DNA from: CAZFHA01 sp964518595
GTDB lineage: Bacteria > Bacillota > Clostridia > Saccharofermentanales > Saccharofermentanaceae
Assembly (NCBI GenBank): GCA_964518595.1
Contig: CAZFHA010000001.1
Location: 248,001-312,000, forward strand
Reading direction: 5' to 3'
Length of the DNA: 64,000 nucleotides
A program made the position numbers and the translations under genes. The notes under the pieces are model-generated. The model made no database searches. It was not told the DNA's origin and saw only the letters and a list, made by a program, of their open reading frames with translations. Positions 8,895 to 17,717 of this stretch are shown here, in pieces; within the stretch, counting starts at the first letter, position 1; every line of letters starts with the position of its first letter.

Positions 8895-9719
8895 ATGAGA
8901 CGAATATTTTCAAAGTTTGGCCACTACTTGTTTTTGGTCATCATGGCACTGGCCTTTATTACACCGCTACTATTTACGTTACTGTCATCCCTGAAAAATA
9001 ACCGAGAAATTTTTTCGAACCCCTTTGCTTTACCAGAAACCTGGCGGTTTGATAATTATTTGGTGGCTTGGACAGAAGCTAATATGAGCCGCTATTTTTT
9101 GAATAGTGTTTTTATTTCCTTAGCAACCGTGATTATCCTTGCTCTGGTTTCATCCATGGCAGGCTTTATTATCTCACGGTTTCAATTTCGATTCAGCAAA
9201 ACCATCTTGTTATTTTTTCTATTGGGAATGATGATCCCCATGCACACCGTACTGGTACCCATTGCTTATGTCATTGGCCTTTTGGGACTTAAAAATAATT
9301 TACTTATGCTTATCCTTTTATATGTAGCCTTTTCGATTCCTTTCAGTATTTTGGTACTAAGCAATTTTATGAAAGGTATCACTAAGTCTTTAGAAGAAGC
9401 CGCCATTATTGATGGTGCCAATTATTTTCAAATTTATCGTTATGTCGCCCTGCCTTTAACGGTACCAGCCATATCCACCATTTCGATTTTTAACTTTTTA
9501 GGCGCTTGGAATAACGTTCTCTTTCCCTTGATTTTTATTAACGACAAAAATTTAAAGCCGATCTCCTTAGGGCTGCTTAATTTTTCTGGAGAACGAGGCT
9601 CAGACTATGGACCGCTTATGGCGGCCATTACGATTACCGTTTTTGTTCCCCTGTTGATTTATCTAGTCTTTCAAGAAAAAGTCGAAGGTGGCTTAGCTGC
9701 CGGAGCTGTTAAGGAGTAA
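8895..9719 (+). CDS. CUT1 ABC permease (MalG/UgpE type)
   Basis: 274-aa permease with about six transmembrane helices and an EAA loop, LEEAAIIDGANYFQIYRYVALP. It is the partner of the preceding permease, 10 bp downstream. A GGTGA site precedes the ATG at 8895. Its stop is 4 bp before the start of the transglutaminase-like gene, whose ribosome binding site lies inside this gene's 3' end, so the two are tightly coupled. Confidence 0.92.
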   Translation: MRRIFSKFGHYLFLVIMALAFITPLLFTLLSSLKNNREIFSNPFALPETWRFDNYLVAWTEANMSRYFLNSVFISLATVIILALVSSMAGFIISRFQFRFSKTILLFFLLGMMIPMHTVLVPIAYVIGLLGLKNNLLMLILLYVAFSIPFSILVLSNFMKGITKSLEEAAIIDGANYFQIYRYVALPLTVPAISTISIFNFLGAWNNVLFPLIFINDKNLKPISLGLLNFSGERGSDYGPLMAAITITVFVPLLIYLVFQEKVEGGLAAGAVKE

Positions 9720-9723
9720 AATT

Positions 9724-12276
9724 GTGATACAGCCTGATACGCAATTAGAAACAACTGCAAAATCTCCTATCCTCCCCCCCGATAGAAGCCCAGCCAAAGT
9801 ACTCCTAGGAGAAGAGAGTCCCCTTCTGTCTAGTTTCACTACAGCCGCCCAAGAGCGTTTCGATGGCTTGGGAGAAAAGGGTGTCTTTCTGAAAACTGCC
9901 TTAGCCGCCACTGCCTGTCCGGTTAAATCGCTTTTGGAGTTTTTATATGCCACTATGCCCACAAGCGATATCTTAAACTATCCCTTTGAGACCTATCTGG
10001 ATTATGCGGAACACGGGCAATTCTTGCTGCAAAACCATCCTAAGGTCGCGGCTTTGCCCGCAGAAATATTTCTGTTTTACGTATTAGCTCATCGGATATA
10101 TGACGAAACCCTCACACCCTGCCGTAGTTTTTTTTACCGGGAAATTTCTAAAAGCACTACCCTACCAGAGGCAGTCCAAGAGGCTGTTTTAGCTATTAAT
10201 GACTGGTGCGCCGGGGAAGTAACTTATCGATCTACTGATGAGCGCACCTTATCCCCTAAAGCTGTTTTCCAAACCGGCTTTGGCCGCTGCGGTGAAGAAT
10301 CGGCTTTTGTGGTAAGCGCTCTGCGTAGTATGGGCCTCCCTGCTCGGCAAATCTATGCGCCACGCTGGTCACATTGCGATGATAATCATGCTTGGGTTGA
10401 GGTCTGGCATCAGGGAGAATGGTACTTTATTGGGGCTTGTGAAAGTGAGCTTTATCTTAATCGAGGATGGTTCATTCCAGCCGCCTCCCGAGGGATGTTA
10501 GTTCATTCCCGACTCTTTAGCGGCACTCTACCAGAAGAAATGCTCCTACCCATTTTGGAGGGGGAAATCGTTCTCAACCGTGATGAGGAAGTCACCTATC
10601 TAAACCAACTACCCCGTTACGCTGAAACTTGCCATGTAGAAATTGAACTGCTTTTACCTGATCATAGTCCCGCCGCTGAAGCGGAGGTAGTTTTCCACGT
10701 GTTAAATTATGCCAATTTCTACCCTTTAACCACATTGATCTGCGATCTTAAGGGACGATTTACCCTTATAACCAACAAAGGAACTTTACTCCTTCAGGTT
10801 AACTGGAAAGGACAACCCTATGAAGTACTTTTCTCCGTAATCGCCTCTGAATCCCGGCAAATCAAGTTGAAAGAGACTCCCATTGAAAAAGGTTGGTTTG
10901 ATTTTGATATGATTTCCCCTCCTGAATCCCGGGAAATGCCCTTTACCAGTAAAGAGGATAAGGCTAAGCTTTTGACGCAAAAACAGAGACTCGCTGCCCG
11001 ACAGAAAAAGAAATGTTCTACTTTATCCTTCGCCAAAGAAGACGATCGGCAGAAAGAAGCCTTGCTGGCTGTCTTAACCCCCAAAGACCTTTGTGATGTA
11101 AGTGACGAGGTGCTGGAGGAACACTGGCTTTTTAGCTCCGCCTATCGCTCACAATTCCCAGCGGATATTTGGGCTGAATATCTGCTTAACCCCCGAGTTG
11201 ATAAAGAACCCTTAACTACCTATCGGGCTTATATTCAAAACTATTATTCTACCGAAGAAAAAATGTATTTTTCTAAAGAACCCCAAAGACTATGGCAAAG
11301 CCTTAATGAAACAATAACCCTAAACAACGCCGGATTTATCACCACACCCCAGGCTCTACTCAGCGGAAAAATAGGCAATCTGCTTTCCCTAAAAATTCTC
11401 TTCGTGGCCATTGCCCGGAGCATCGGCCTTCCGGCACGCTTAGACCCCGCCTCTCGCAGGATAGAATACTATCAGCAACACCAGTTTGTCCCCCTTGAGG
11501 AAGAAAAAAAATCTACTGGGACACTATGCCTATATAGCCACTCCTCCAAGGGAGATCAGAAAACACAATCAATAGATACAAACTGGATATATGGTCAGAA
11601 TTGGTCTCTTTCACGTCTCACTAAAGGGAGCTACCAACTATATGACCTTTCTAAAAGCAGCCCTTTTTCTACAGAGCAATGCTTTTCTGTTATGCCGGGA
11701 AACTATCGGCTGATCACTGCGAATCGCCTGCCTAAGGGGGATATCTTAGGACGCTGTTGCTACTTTAATCTTGCTAAGAATACCATGGTAGAACAAGAAT
11801 TAACTTTACGATTAGGCAGACGCGAAGATATTTTACGTCAGATCAAACTGCCCGACTTTAGCCTATATCAAACTCACAAACAGCAGAATTTTTCTCTCAC
11901 CAGACTCTTGGAACAAGGAAAACGGCTGCTACTGTGGCTCAGACCTCAAGAAGAACCTACTGAACATATCCTCAATGAACTTTTAGAAAGAGCCGCTGAC
12001 TTTTCACTATGGCAAGATCAAACAATCCTTATTCTGCCCCCCCATTCGTCTCTGGATGATAAGGTAAAAAGGCTCTTAGATATCTTTCCCAAGATAGAAG
12101 TTTTTAATCAAGTTGAAGGGGACACCGAGCAAGTCTTGGCCAGAAAAATGTATCAAGAACCTGATCTTTTTCCTTTCGTCCTACTACTGAACCAGAAGGG
12201 CGAGGGGCTCTACGCCAGCGCTGGTTACAATGTGGGTGTGGCTGAGATGATCCTGCAGCTACTGCCTTATGCTTGA
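9724..12276 (+). CDS. Transglutaminase-like protein with second degenerate repeat
   Basis: 850-aa protein without signal peptide or membrane helix. A transglutaminase-core domain at about residues 150-245 has a plausible catalytic Cys189 (GFGRCGEES) and His222 (DDNHAWVEVW). The third acid is less clear (GACESE, E240 or E242). A second similar segment at about 545-575 (IGNLLSLKILFVAIARSIGLPAR) keeps the helix but lacks the Cys. The C-terminal 130 residues look thioredoxin-like. The GTG at 9724 follows AAGGAGT within the permease 3' end. Transglutaminase folds include proteases and peptide:N-glycanases, so processing of imported glycopeptides is possible. The reaction is unknown. Confidence 0.75.
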   Translation: MIQPDTQLETTAKSPILPPDRSPAKVLLGEESPLLSSFTTAAQERFDGLGEKGVFLKTALAATACPVKSLLEFLYATMPTSDILNYPFETYLDYAEHGQFLLQNHPKVAALPAEIFLFYVLAHRIYDETLTPCRSFFYREISKSTTLPEAVQEAVLAINDWCAGEVTYRSTDERTLSPKAVFQTGFGRCGEESAFVVSALRSMGLPARQIYAPRWSHCDDNHAWVEVWHQGEWYFIGACESELYLNRGWFIPAASRGMLVHSRLFSGTLPEEMLLPILEGEIVLNRDEEVTYLNQLPRYAETCHVEIELLLPDHSPAAEAEVVFHVLNYANFYPLTTLICDLKGRFTLITNKGTLLLQVNWKGQPYEVLFSVIASESRQIKLKETPIEKGWFDFDMISPPESREMPFTSKEDKAKLLTQKQRLAARQKKKCSTLSFAKEDDRQKEALLAVLTPKDLCDVSDEVLEEHWLFSSAYRSQFPADIWAEYLLNPRVDKEPLTTYRAYIQNYYSTEEKMYFSKEPQRLWQSLNETITLNNAGFITTPQALLSGKIGNLLSLKILFVAIARSIGLPARLDPASRRIEYYQQHQFVPLEEEKKSTGTLCLYSHSSKGDQKTQSIDTNWIYGQNWSLSRLTKGSYQLYDLSKSSPFSTEQCFSVMPGNYRLITANRLPKGDILGRCCYFNLAKNTMVEQELTLRLGRREDILRQIKLPDFSLYQTHKQQNFSLTRLLEQGKRLLLWLRPQEEPTEHILNELLERAADFSLWQDQTILILPPHSSLDDKVKRLLDIFPKIEVFNQVEGDTEQVLARKMYQEPDLFPFVLLLNQKGEGLYASAGYNVGVAEMILQLLPYA

Positions 12277-12286
12277 GGAATAATGT

Positions 12287-13156
12287 ATGATACCGCCAAG
12301 AAAAAATCAAACCCTTACTCCTTGGGTTGATCTATGCCTCTGTTTATTAGGAACCTTTTGCTATGGACTAGCCATTGCCTGCTTTACTGCGCCCAACCGC
12401 ATTGCACCGGGTGGTGCCAGCGGCATAGCTATCCTATTGCACTATGTAACAGGTTTTCAAATGGGGCTGTTTGTTTTTATCTTTAACATTCCTTTTTTGC
12501 TTTGGATTCTCTTTCGCAAAACCTTTCCCCTCAGTTTCATACTTCGTACTACTTTAGCTACAGCCACCTTATGGCTTATGACCGATTACGTAGTCGTAAA
12601 GATTCCGCCATACCAAGGCAATCCGCTATTAGCAGCCATTTTTGGTGGTGCTCTTATGGGAATAGGTCTGGGGCTGGTTCATCTGGCCCGAACCAATACT
12701 GGGGGAATTTCTCTTCTGGGACTGCTACTCCAAAAAGCCTATCCGCAATTTCGCATCGGCAGCCTGATGATTATGTTAAATATGATAGTTGTACTGCTAT
12801 CCGGCCTGGTTTATCAGAATATTGAAAGTATGTTTTATGCTCTTCTGGCAGTCTACTTGTCAGGAATTTTTATGGATAAACTCGTAGATCATATGCTCAC
12901 AAATACCTGTATGATTATTGTATCGGAAGCTACCGATGCAGTATGTAACATTATAACAAGGGCAGGACATGGCGTTACCGTTCTTCAGGGTCAAGGGGGC
13001 TATTTAGGCGGACGACAGCGAGTACTACTCTGTGCCGCCAAGAAAAGGGATTGTGAAAAAATTCAAAAGCAGGTTAAAATGGCAGATGAACTGGCACTAA
13101 TCATCGTTACCCCCGCCAGTAAAATTGAAGGCAAAGGTTTTACCCATCTCATCTAG
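12287..13156 (+). CDS. YitT family membrane protein
   Basis: 289-aa protein with an N-terminal membrane region (YitT/DUF161, five to six helices over about residues 10-190) and a C-terminal soluble DUF2179 domain (about 205-280, MIIVSEATDAVCNIITRAGHGVTVLQGQGGY). The conserved early segment PNRIAPGGASGIAILLHY is typical. The transported substrate of this family is not established. It starts 10 bp after the transglutaminase-like gene, at an ATG behind GAGGAA, and probably belongs to the same transcript. Confidence 0.88.
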   Translation: MIPPRKNQTLTPWVDLCLCLLGTFCYGLAIACFTAPNRIAPGGASGIAILLHYVTGFQMGLFVFIFNIPFLLWILFRKTFPLSFILRTTLATATLWLMTDYVVVKIPPYQGNPLLAAIFGGALMGIGLGLVHLARTNTGGISLLGLLLQKAYPQFRIGSLMIMLNMIVVLLSGLVYQNIESMFYALLAVYLSGIFMDKLVDHMLTNTCMIIVSEATDAVCNIITRAGHGVTVLQGQGGYLGGRQRVLLCAAKKRDCEKIQKQVKMADELALIIVTPASKIEGKGFTHLI

Positions 13157-13225
13157 CCAGATACTGTTCATCTCATCCCTGTTACTATCTAAAGCAAAAC
13201 GAGAAAGAAAAGGCAGGAATCCAAT

Positions 13226-13972
13226 ATGACAAATTACATCTTAGAAGCCTGTGTCGACTCCATAGCCTCAGCCCAAGCGGCTTTGGCAGGAGGGGCCAAC
13301 CGAATTGAGTTATGTGCTAACTTAATTATTGGCGGAACCACCCCCAGCCCAGTCCTATTCGAAGCCCTACGTAAATGCTGCCAACAACCAATACATGTGC
13401 TAATCCGCCCTCGTTTTGGCGATTTCTGTTACCAAGACTCAGAATTTGCCATCATGAAACAAGAAATCAAACTTTTTCGTCAACTGGGGGCGGAGGGCGT
13501 AGTCTTTGGTGTACTTCTACCAGATGGTAGACTGGATATGAAGCGAATGGCTCAGCTATGTCAAGAGGCCGGCCCACTGTCCAAAACTTTACACCGAGCC
13601 TTTGATCTATGTGAAGAGCCCTTCCTCGCCTTAGAGCAAGCTATAGAATTAGGTATGAATACCATCCTAACTTCGGGTCAGCAGTCCTCTGCCTTACTGG
13701 GTAGAGATCTGCTAAAGGAACTACAAAAAGCCGCGGGAAACCGTATTGAGATTTTAGCCGGAGCCGGAATCAATGGTGAAGCCATCTCCCAATTACTCCC
13801 CTATACAGCCATTTCCAGTTATCATATGAGCGGTAGTGTAATAAAAGACAGCCCTATGCATTATCGAAAATCAACTGTATCTATGGGACTACCCTCAGTA
13901 AGCGAATACCAGATTTGGGAAAGTTCAACGGAAAAATTCCAAGCAGCTCAAAGGGTCTTGGAGGAATTTTGA
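13226..13972 (+). CDS. cutC: CutC family TIM-barrel protein
   Basis: 248-aa CutC/PF03932 protein. The N-terminal LEACVDSIASAQAALAGGANRIELCANL and the middle VFGVLLPDGRLD and LHRAFDL segments are family signatures. The name comes from an early copper-tolerance phenotype and the enzymatic role is uncertain. CutC genes are often found in glycan-use loci, and here the gene ends the rightward fucosidase cluster. The next gene is convergent. The 88-bp gap holds two short stems (CCTAAA/TTTAGG and GGGT/ACCC) without a T run. Confidence 0.88.
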   Translation: MTNYILEACVDSIASAQAALAGGANRIELCANLIIGGTTPSPVLFEALRKCCQQPIHVLIRPRFGDFCYQDSEFAIMKQEIKLFRQLGAEGVVFGVLLPDGRLDMKRMAQLCQEAGPLSKTLHRAFDLCEEPFLALEQAIELGMNTILTSGQQSSALLGRDLLKELQKAAGNRIEILAGAGINGEAISQLLPYTAISSYHMSGSVIKDSPMHYRKSTVSMGLPSVSEYQIWESSTEKFQAAQRVLEEF

Positions 13973-14060
13973 GTAGTTCTCTGCGACCTGAGAAATGTCT
14001 CAAGCCTAAAGTGGCAGTTTAGGGACTACAAAGGGTCACTGTAACCCTAAAGAGCACCAC

Positions 14061-16691
14061 TTACTCAAATCTTGATTTGATACGCTTATTGCACATCATA
14101 GCTTGGTTATTTCGGTTAATGTAGGCATTTTTTCTAGCCCTTAGCAGTAGCCTACGGCCTTGAGGATTTCTACTGTATACCAGCTTAATTTTGCCCACCG
14201 CCTTAGTCATATAAGACAAGAATAATAAGGCATCGGTCTTCGATTTGCCAAAGAGCTCCGGTACCGGATAATAGGCTCTCCTAAAGAACCGCTTCATCAA
14301 AAAGTAGCGCTGATTATCAATCTCGCCAAAAACTTCCTGGATACATTGAGCGTAGAGACTTTTTTCTTTTGTAGAAGCATTTTCCAAGCGAATATCAATA
14401 AAAAAAGCCTGAGTTTCCTTGACCGTGGCTCGACTTTGGGGCGAAATAAACTGCTTTTCAATCAAAATTTGCTGGACTGCTTTAGCAACCTTTTTGTAAC
14501 GATAAAGCTTAGTGACTTTGCGATAGAGGAATAGGTAAAGCTTATAAATAGCTACACAACCCCCGACAGTAAAAAGCACTACAAATATAGACTCCCAGAG
14601 GGAACCTTTAAGGATAAAATAGACCGCACTCCGCACCATTTGCCTGATAAACTGGGCGAGGATCAGATAGAGGGAAAGATAGGCTAAAAAATCTGTAAAG
14701 GTAAAAGCTGTGGGTAATGGTTTATCCTTTAAGGAGATATTTTCCTGCACTTCAAATTGCGGATCTAAACCCATTAGGGTTTCCTGCCACCGCTTCTGCA
14801 GCCCCTTTCGATCTTGAGACAAAGCCAGCATTTTTCTATTAATTTTTTCCATACCGTCTCTGCTCAAGGGAAGGGTAATAGCGGATAGCCGCCCCAAACC
14901 ACTCTCGATTCGTGGTTCTTGATCATGAAGTCCTAAGAAGGTCTGAAATCTTTTTTCTACTTGTAAAAAATCTTCTGAAACCGTCTCTTCCGAATCTTCC
15001 GCCCGCGCACACACTAAATGCCAAATATTACTAACCTTATTGGGATTCTTGGAATCTATACGAATACCTCGGCCACGCATTTGATTGCTTAACATAAAAC
15101 TCCCCACATAGGTAGCCAGAATTAAGCTATTAATACAGGGCGAATCCCAGCCTTCACCCAAAAGGGATTTTGTTCCAATCAAAACTTCAAAATAGCCTCT
15201 TTCAAACAAATCCGTAATGACCGCGACTATCTTATGGCGATCTCCGGTTATAAGAACTTCCATATAGTCTGTTGTAGAAATGGAATTGTATTTTATTGAT
15301 GTGCTGGGCAGAAGCGCCTCCAAAGCAGATAATGCTGAGACTGGTAAAATAATTGTACTACCTGTCAACACCGCCAGCTTTGGACTCCTGTCTTGCCGCC
15401 GCAAAACTTCAAATACCGGAATGGCGCCAAGGGAAATAATCTCCTCAGCTGTATTAACAAAAGGCAGTTGGTCGTTTCGGATAAAATCACATAAAACCAA
15501 TAGGCGAAGGTCTGCTTTTAGGCTGCTATACTCATGATTTACAATAACATTGATGGATTCCAGCTTGCTGGCTGAGGCCATAATTTTCTTGCAGTAAATT
15601 CGGTCTATCCCCAGAATAACCTTATTACGCTGTATACCGTTTACCGACTTTAACAGCTGCATCCACCGCCGATAATCCTCTTTACTTATGCTATAGCTAC
15701 CGGTATCCTCAAAGAGAAAATTTTGCAGAAAAGTTTCTATATGTTTTGTCTTTAAATGTGGTAAACGGAACCGAACACCCAGCAAGCGGTTTAAATAGTG
15801 CGGATAAGCAATCTGGAGCTTTTTCATCACCAATAAAAAGGCTGTAAAGTAGGCCGGATTTTCAAGGAATTCATAGTTTTTATAGTCTTTTAACCCTCGG
15901 TGGGAAGCCACCGCCACTTTAAAAAGTGGATCGGCTAATATGGTATCTACACTGGCTGCGATTATTTGCTTTTGCCTACCAAGAAATTGCTTCTCCTTTT
16001 CCGTAGGATAGCTGAAATATACATAGTCTTGATGAGGACACAAACTGCCTTCTTGTACCAATTCCGGCGTAAAAATTTCTTGGTCAATTTCACCGCATAA
16101 ACCAATATATCTTTCCCACTCCTGAATTCCTGAGTCATAGGGGGGCGTGGCTGTGAGAGCGATAGAAACATGATTCGGAGGCAATAAATCCACCACTTGT
16201 TCTAAAGATCGCCACCACTCACTTCGCAAATGATGAGCTTCATCTAGACAAATAGTTTGGATATTATGTTCTTTGATAGCTGCAGAAATCTGAAAGGTCG
16301 AAAAATCCACCACTTCTTCTGCTTCATCATCCTCATCTTTTAAAACTGCCTTTTGGCGAGTCATCGCACTATGAAGGGCTTGATAGGTTACCACGGTAAT
16401 GTCCTTCATATCCTTTAAAGAGGTTGAAAGATAGTCTTCCTGAGAAAAACCCGATCGCATAAATCCATGAATCAGCCGGGAAATCCATTGCTCACGAATA
16501 GCAATACTAGGGACCAGAACCAAGGCTCGATGCCCAACCCGACGAATAAATTCAATCCCTAGCGTGGTTTTACCCGAACCAGGTGCCGCAACAAGATGCA
16601 GTTTATTATCTTTTAGATGCTCAAAACCCTGCTCCAAAACCCGCTGCTGATAATTTCTCCACGTTCCTTTGAAATGTAAAATCTCTTGCAC
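14061..16691 (-). CDS. DEAD/DEAH-box helicase with C-terminal membrane helices
   Basis: 876-aa superfamily 2 helicase. Visible motifs are Walker A AAPGSGKTTLG (about residue 36), DEAH in ICLDEAHHLR, ALTATPP, and motif VI NQMRGRGIRID. After the helicase core, at about residues 670-730, two strongly hydrophobic stretches (FLAYLSLYLILAQFI and ESIFVVLFTVGGCVAIYKLY) predict membrane helices, followed by about 140 basic residues. The GTG at 16691 follows AGGGGG. No nuclease, methylase or phage gene is adjacent. The substrate is unknown. A membrane-linked nucleic-acid function, possibly in defence or uptake, is speculation. Confidence 0.82.
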   Translation of the reverse strand: MQEILHFKGTWRNYQQRVLEQGFEHLKDNKLHLVAAPGSGKTTLGIEFIRRVGHRALVLVPSIAIREQWISRLIHGFMRSGFSQEDYLSTSLKDMKDITVVTYQALHSAMTRQKAVLKDEDDEAEEVVDFSTFQISAAIKEHNIQTICLDEAHHLRSEWWRSLEQVVDLLPPNHVSIALTATPPYDSGIQEWERYIGLCGEIDQEIFTPELVQEGSLCPHQDYVYFSYPTEKEKQFLGRQKQIIAASVDTILADPLFKVAVASHRGLKDYKNYEFLENPAYFTAFLLVMKKLQIAYPHYLNRLLGVRFRLPHLKTKHIETFLQNFLFEDTGSYSISKEDYRRWMQLLKSVNGIQRNKVILGIDRIYCKKIMASASKLESINVIVNHEYSSLKADLRLLVLCDFIRNDQLPFVNTAEEIISLGAIPVFEVLRRQDRSPKLAVLTGSTIILPVSALSALEALLPSTSIKYNSISTTDYMEVLITGDRHKIVAVITDLFERGYFEVLIGTKSLLGEGWDSPCINSLILATYVGSFMLSNQMRGRGIRIDSKNPNKVSNIWHLVCARAEDSEETVSEDFLQVEKRFQTFLGLHDQEPRIESGLGRLSAITLPLSRDGMEKINRKMLALSQDRKGLQKRWQETLMGLDPQFEVQENISLKDKPLPTAFTFTDFLAYLSLYLILAQFIRQMVRSAVYFILKGSLWESIFVVLFTVGGCVAIYKLYLFLYRKVTKLYRYKKVAKAVQQILIEKQFISPQSRATVKETQAFFIDIRLENASTKEKSLYAQCIQEVFGEIDNQRYFLMKRFFRRAYYPVPELFGKSKTDALLFLSYMTKAVGKIKLVYSRNPQGRRLLLRARKNAYINRNNQAMMCNKRIKSRFE

Positions 16692-16795
16692 TATCTAAAG
16701 CCCCCTGACGGAATATATTTTATCATGGGAAAAGCTCCGATAGATATAATTAAAAAGTTTAACTGTAAAAACTGAGCCAAACAGCAACATATTGA

Positions 16796-16825
16796 AAAGA
16801 GAGTCCCCATATGAGTACTCTCTTT
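16796..16825 (-). terminator. Hairpin upstream of the helicase gene
   Basis: AAAGAGAGT (16796-16804) and ACTCTCTTT (16817-16825) form a perfect 9-bp stem. On the minus strand it is followed by TTTTC. It could block read-through into the helicase gene or act in its leader. Confidence 0.4.
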
Positions 16826-16890
16826 CCCGTGCTTTCGACTCCCCCTGCTAAGAAAGTTCCCCCTCGAACCCCTTAACCTTTGCCGATTGA

Positions 16891-16943
16891 TTGCTTGCCC
16901 CCCCTTGCCTATGCTACAATTGCCATACAACATAGTGTGGCAA
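16891..16943 (+). promoter_or_regulatory. Promoter with overlapping palindromic operator
   Basis: TTGCTT (16891-16896), an 18-bp spacer and TACAAT (16915-16920) with an upstream TG-C give a strong promoter. A 9-bp inverted repeat, TTGCCATAC (16920-16928) and GTGTGGCAA (16935-16943), covers the expected start site near 16927. This is typical of a repressor operator, and the XRE-type product of the gene at 17090 is the obvious candidate. Confidence 0.6.
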
Positions 16944-17089
16944 GAGAGGCATCTGTGACCGGTTAGTATGATTTGCTGCCGCACTCCCCCCCAGTAGGCA
17001 GGTCCATAATTCCAACGCCACTATTGTAGGGTTAGTAGTTTTCCTGCGCCCTACGTCTTATATTCTAGCTCCGGAGGTATAATAAAAAC
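16927..17089 (+). other. Long structured 5' leader, possible RNA element
   Basis: The promoter predicts a leader of about 163 nt with no open frame of note. It can form CTGCC/GGCAG around 16976-17000 and GTAGGG/CCCTAC around 17026-17053. A long-range pairing of ACATAGTGTGGC near 16929 with GCCACTATTGT near 17017 is also possible. I could not match it to a known riboswitch or to 6S RNA. The sequence between 16692 and 16890 holds only the hairpin at 16796. Confidence 0.4.
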
Positions 17090-17602
17090 ATGGGTAAAAA
17101 AGCACTGAATGCCGAAGATAACATGTATAATTCTGCACGATATGAAGCGGTAAACTTTGATAGTGATTTTCGCAGTCGGGAGAAGACTGCTGAGAAATTG
17201 CGGCTTAACCCGACCCGATTAGCACGAATAGAGCTAGGAACCTTAGCTCCCCACCCAGAAGAAGTAGCCGCTATGGCTGTGGCTTATCATTCACCTGAGC
17301 TCTGCAATAAGTATTGCGCTAAGGAATGCCCCATCGGCAAGAAAACCGTCAAAGAGCTTGAAATCACCGATTTTGACCGCTTGGCCTTAAAAATGCTTGG
17401 TTCTCTTAAGGATATAGACAGTCTCCGCCAGAAACTTATTGATGTGGCCGAAGACGGTGTGATTGATAATCAGGAAAAAATAGAATTCGGAGCTGTTTTA
17501 GCCGAGCTGGAGAGAATCTCCACCAGCGCCCAAGCTCTCCATCTTTGGGCGCAAAAGCATATCTCAACTTTGGGGAAAACTGTATCGGAGGAAACCAAAT
17601 AA
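17090..17602 (+). CDS. XRE-type helix-turn-helix regulator
   Basis: 170-aa protein. Residues about 10-70 resemble an XRE HTH (SREKTAEKLRLNPTRLARIELGTLAPHPEEVAAMAVAY). A conserved-looking CNKYCAKECPIG segment at about 77-88 has three cysteines that might bind metal, followed by a helical region. The start is the ATG at 17090, about 12 bp after GGAGG, which is a long spacing. It has its own strong promoter with an operator-like palindrome. The target genes are unknown, and autoregulation is likely. Confidence 0.72.
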   Translation: MGKKALNAEDNMYNSARYEAVNFDSDFRSREKTAEKLRLNPTRLARIELGTLAPHPEEVAAMAVAYHSPELCNKYCAKECPIGKKTVKELEITDFDRLALKMLGSLKDIDSLRQKLIDVAEDGVIDNQEKIEFGAVLAELERISTSAQALHLWAQKHISTLGKTVSEETK

Positions 17603-17717
17603 AAGAACATGCTAGGCAGCTTCCGATTGCGCCAAAACTGGATACATTACTATACCGCAAAAAAACCGAGCCAATGGCAAATATATCAGCGTAAAGAACT
17701 CTTAGCCAGCCCAAGCG

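Noticed and set aside
13973..14060. Terminator between cutC and the helicase gene
   Set aside because: Short stems are present but there is no T run on either strand, so I mention them only in the cutC entry.
16691..16984. 97-aa open frame on the minus strand upstream of the helicase
   Set aside because: It covers the promoter, operator and hairpin region, has no ribosome binding site and its product looks random.
16927..17089. Possible 6S RNA or known riboswitch
   Set aside because: Length and promoter fit, but conserved sequence blocks of 6S RNA, T-box, SAM, FMN, glycine or purine elements are not visible.
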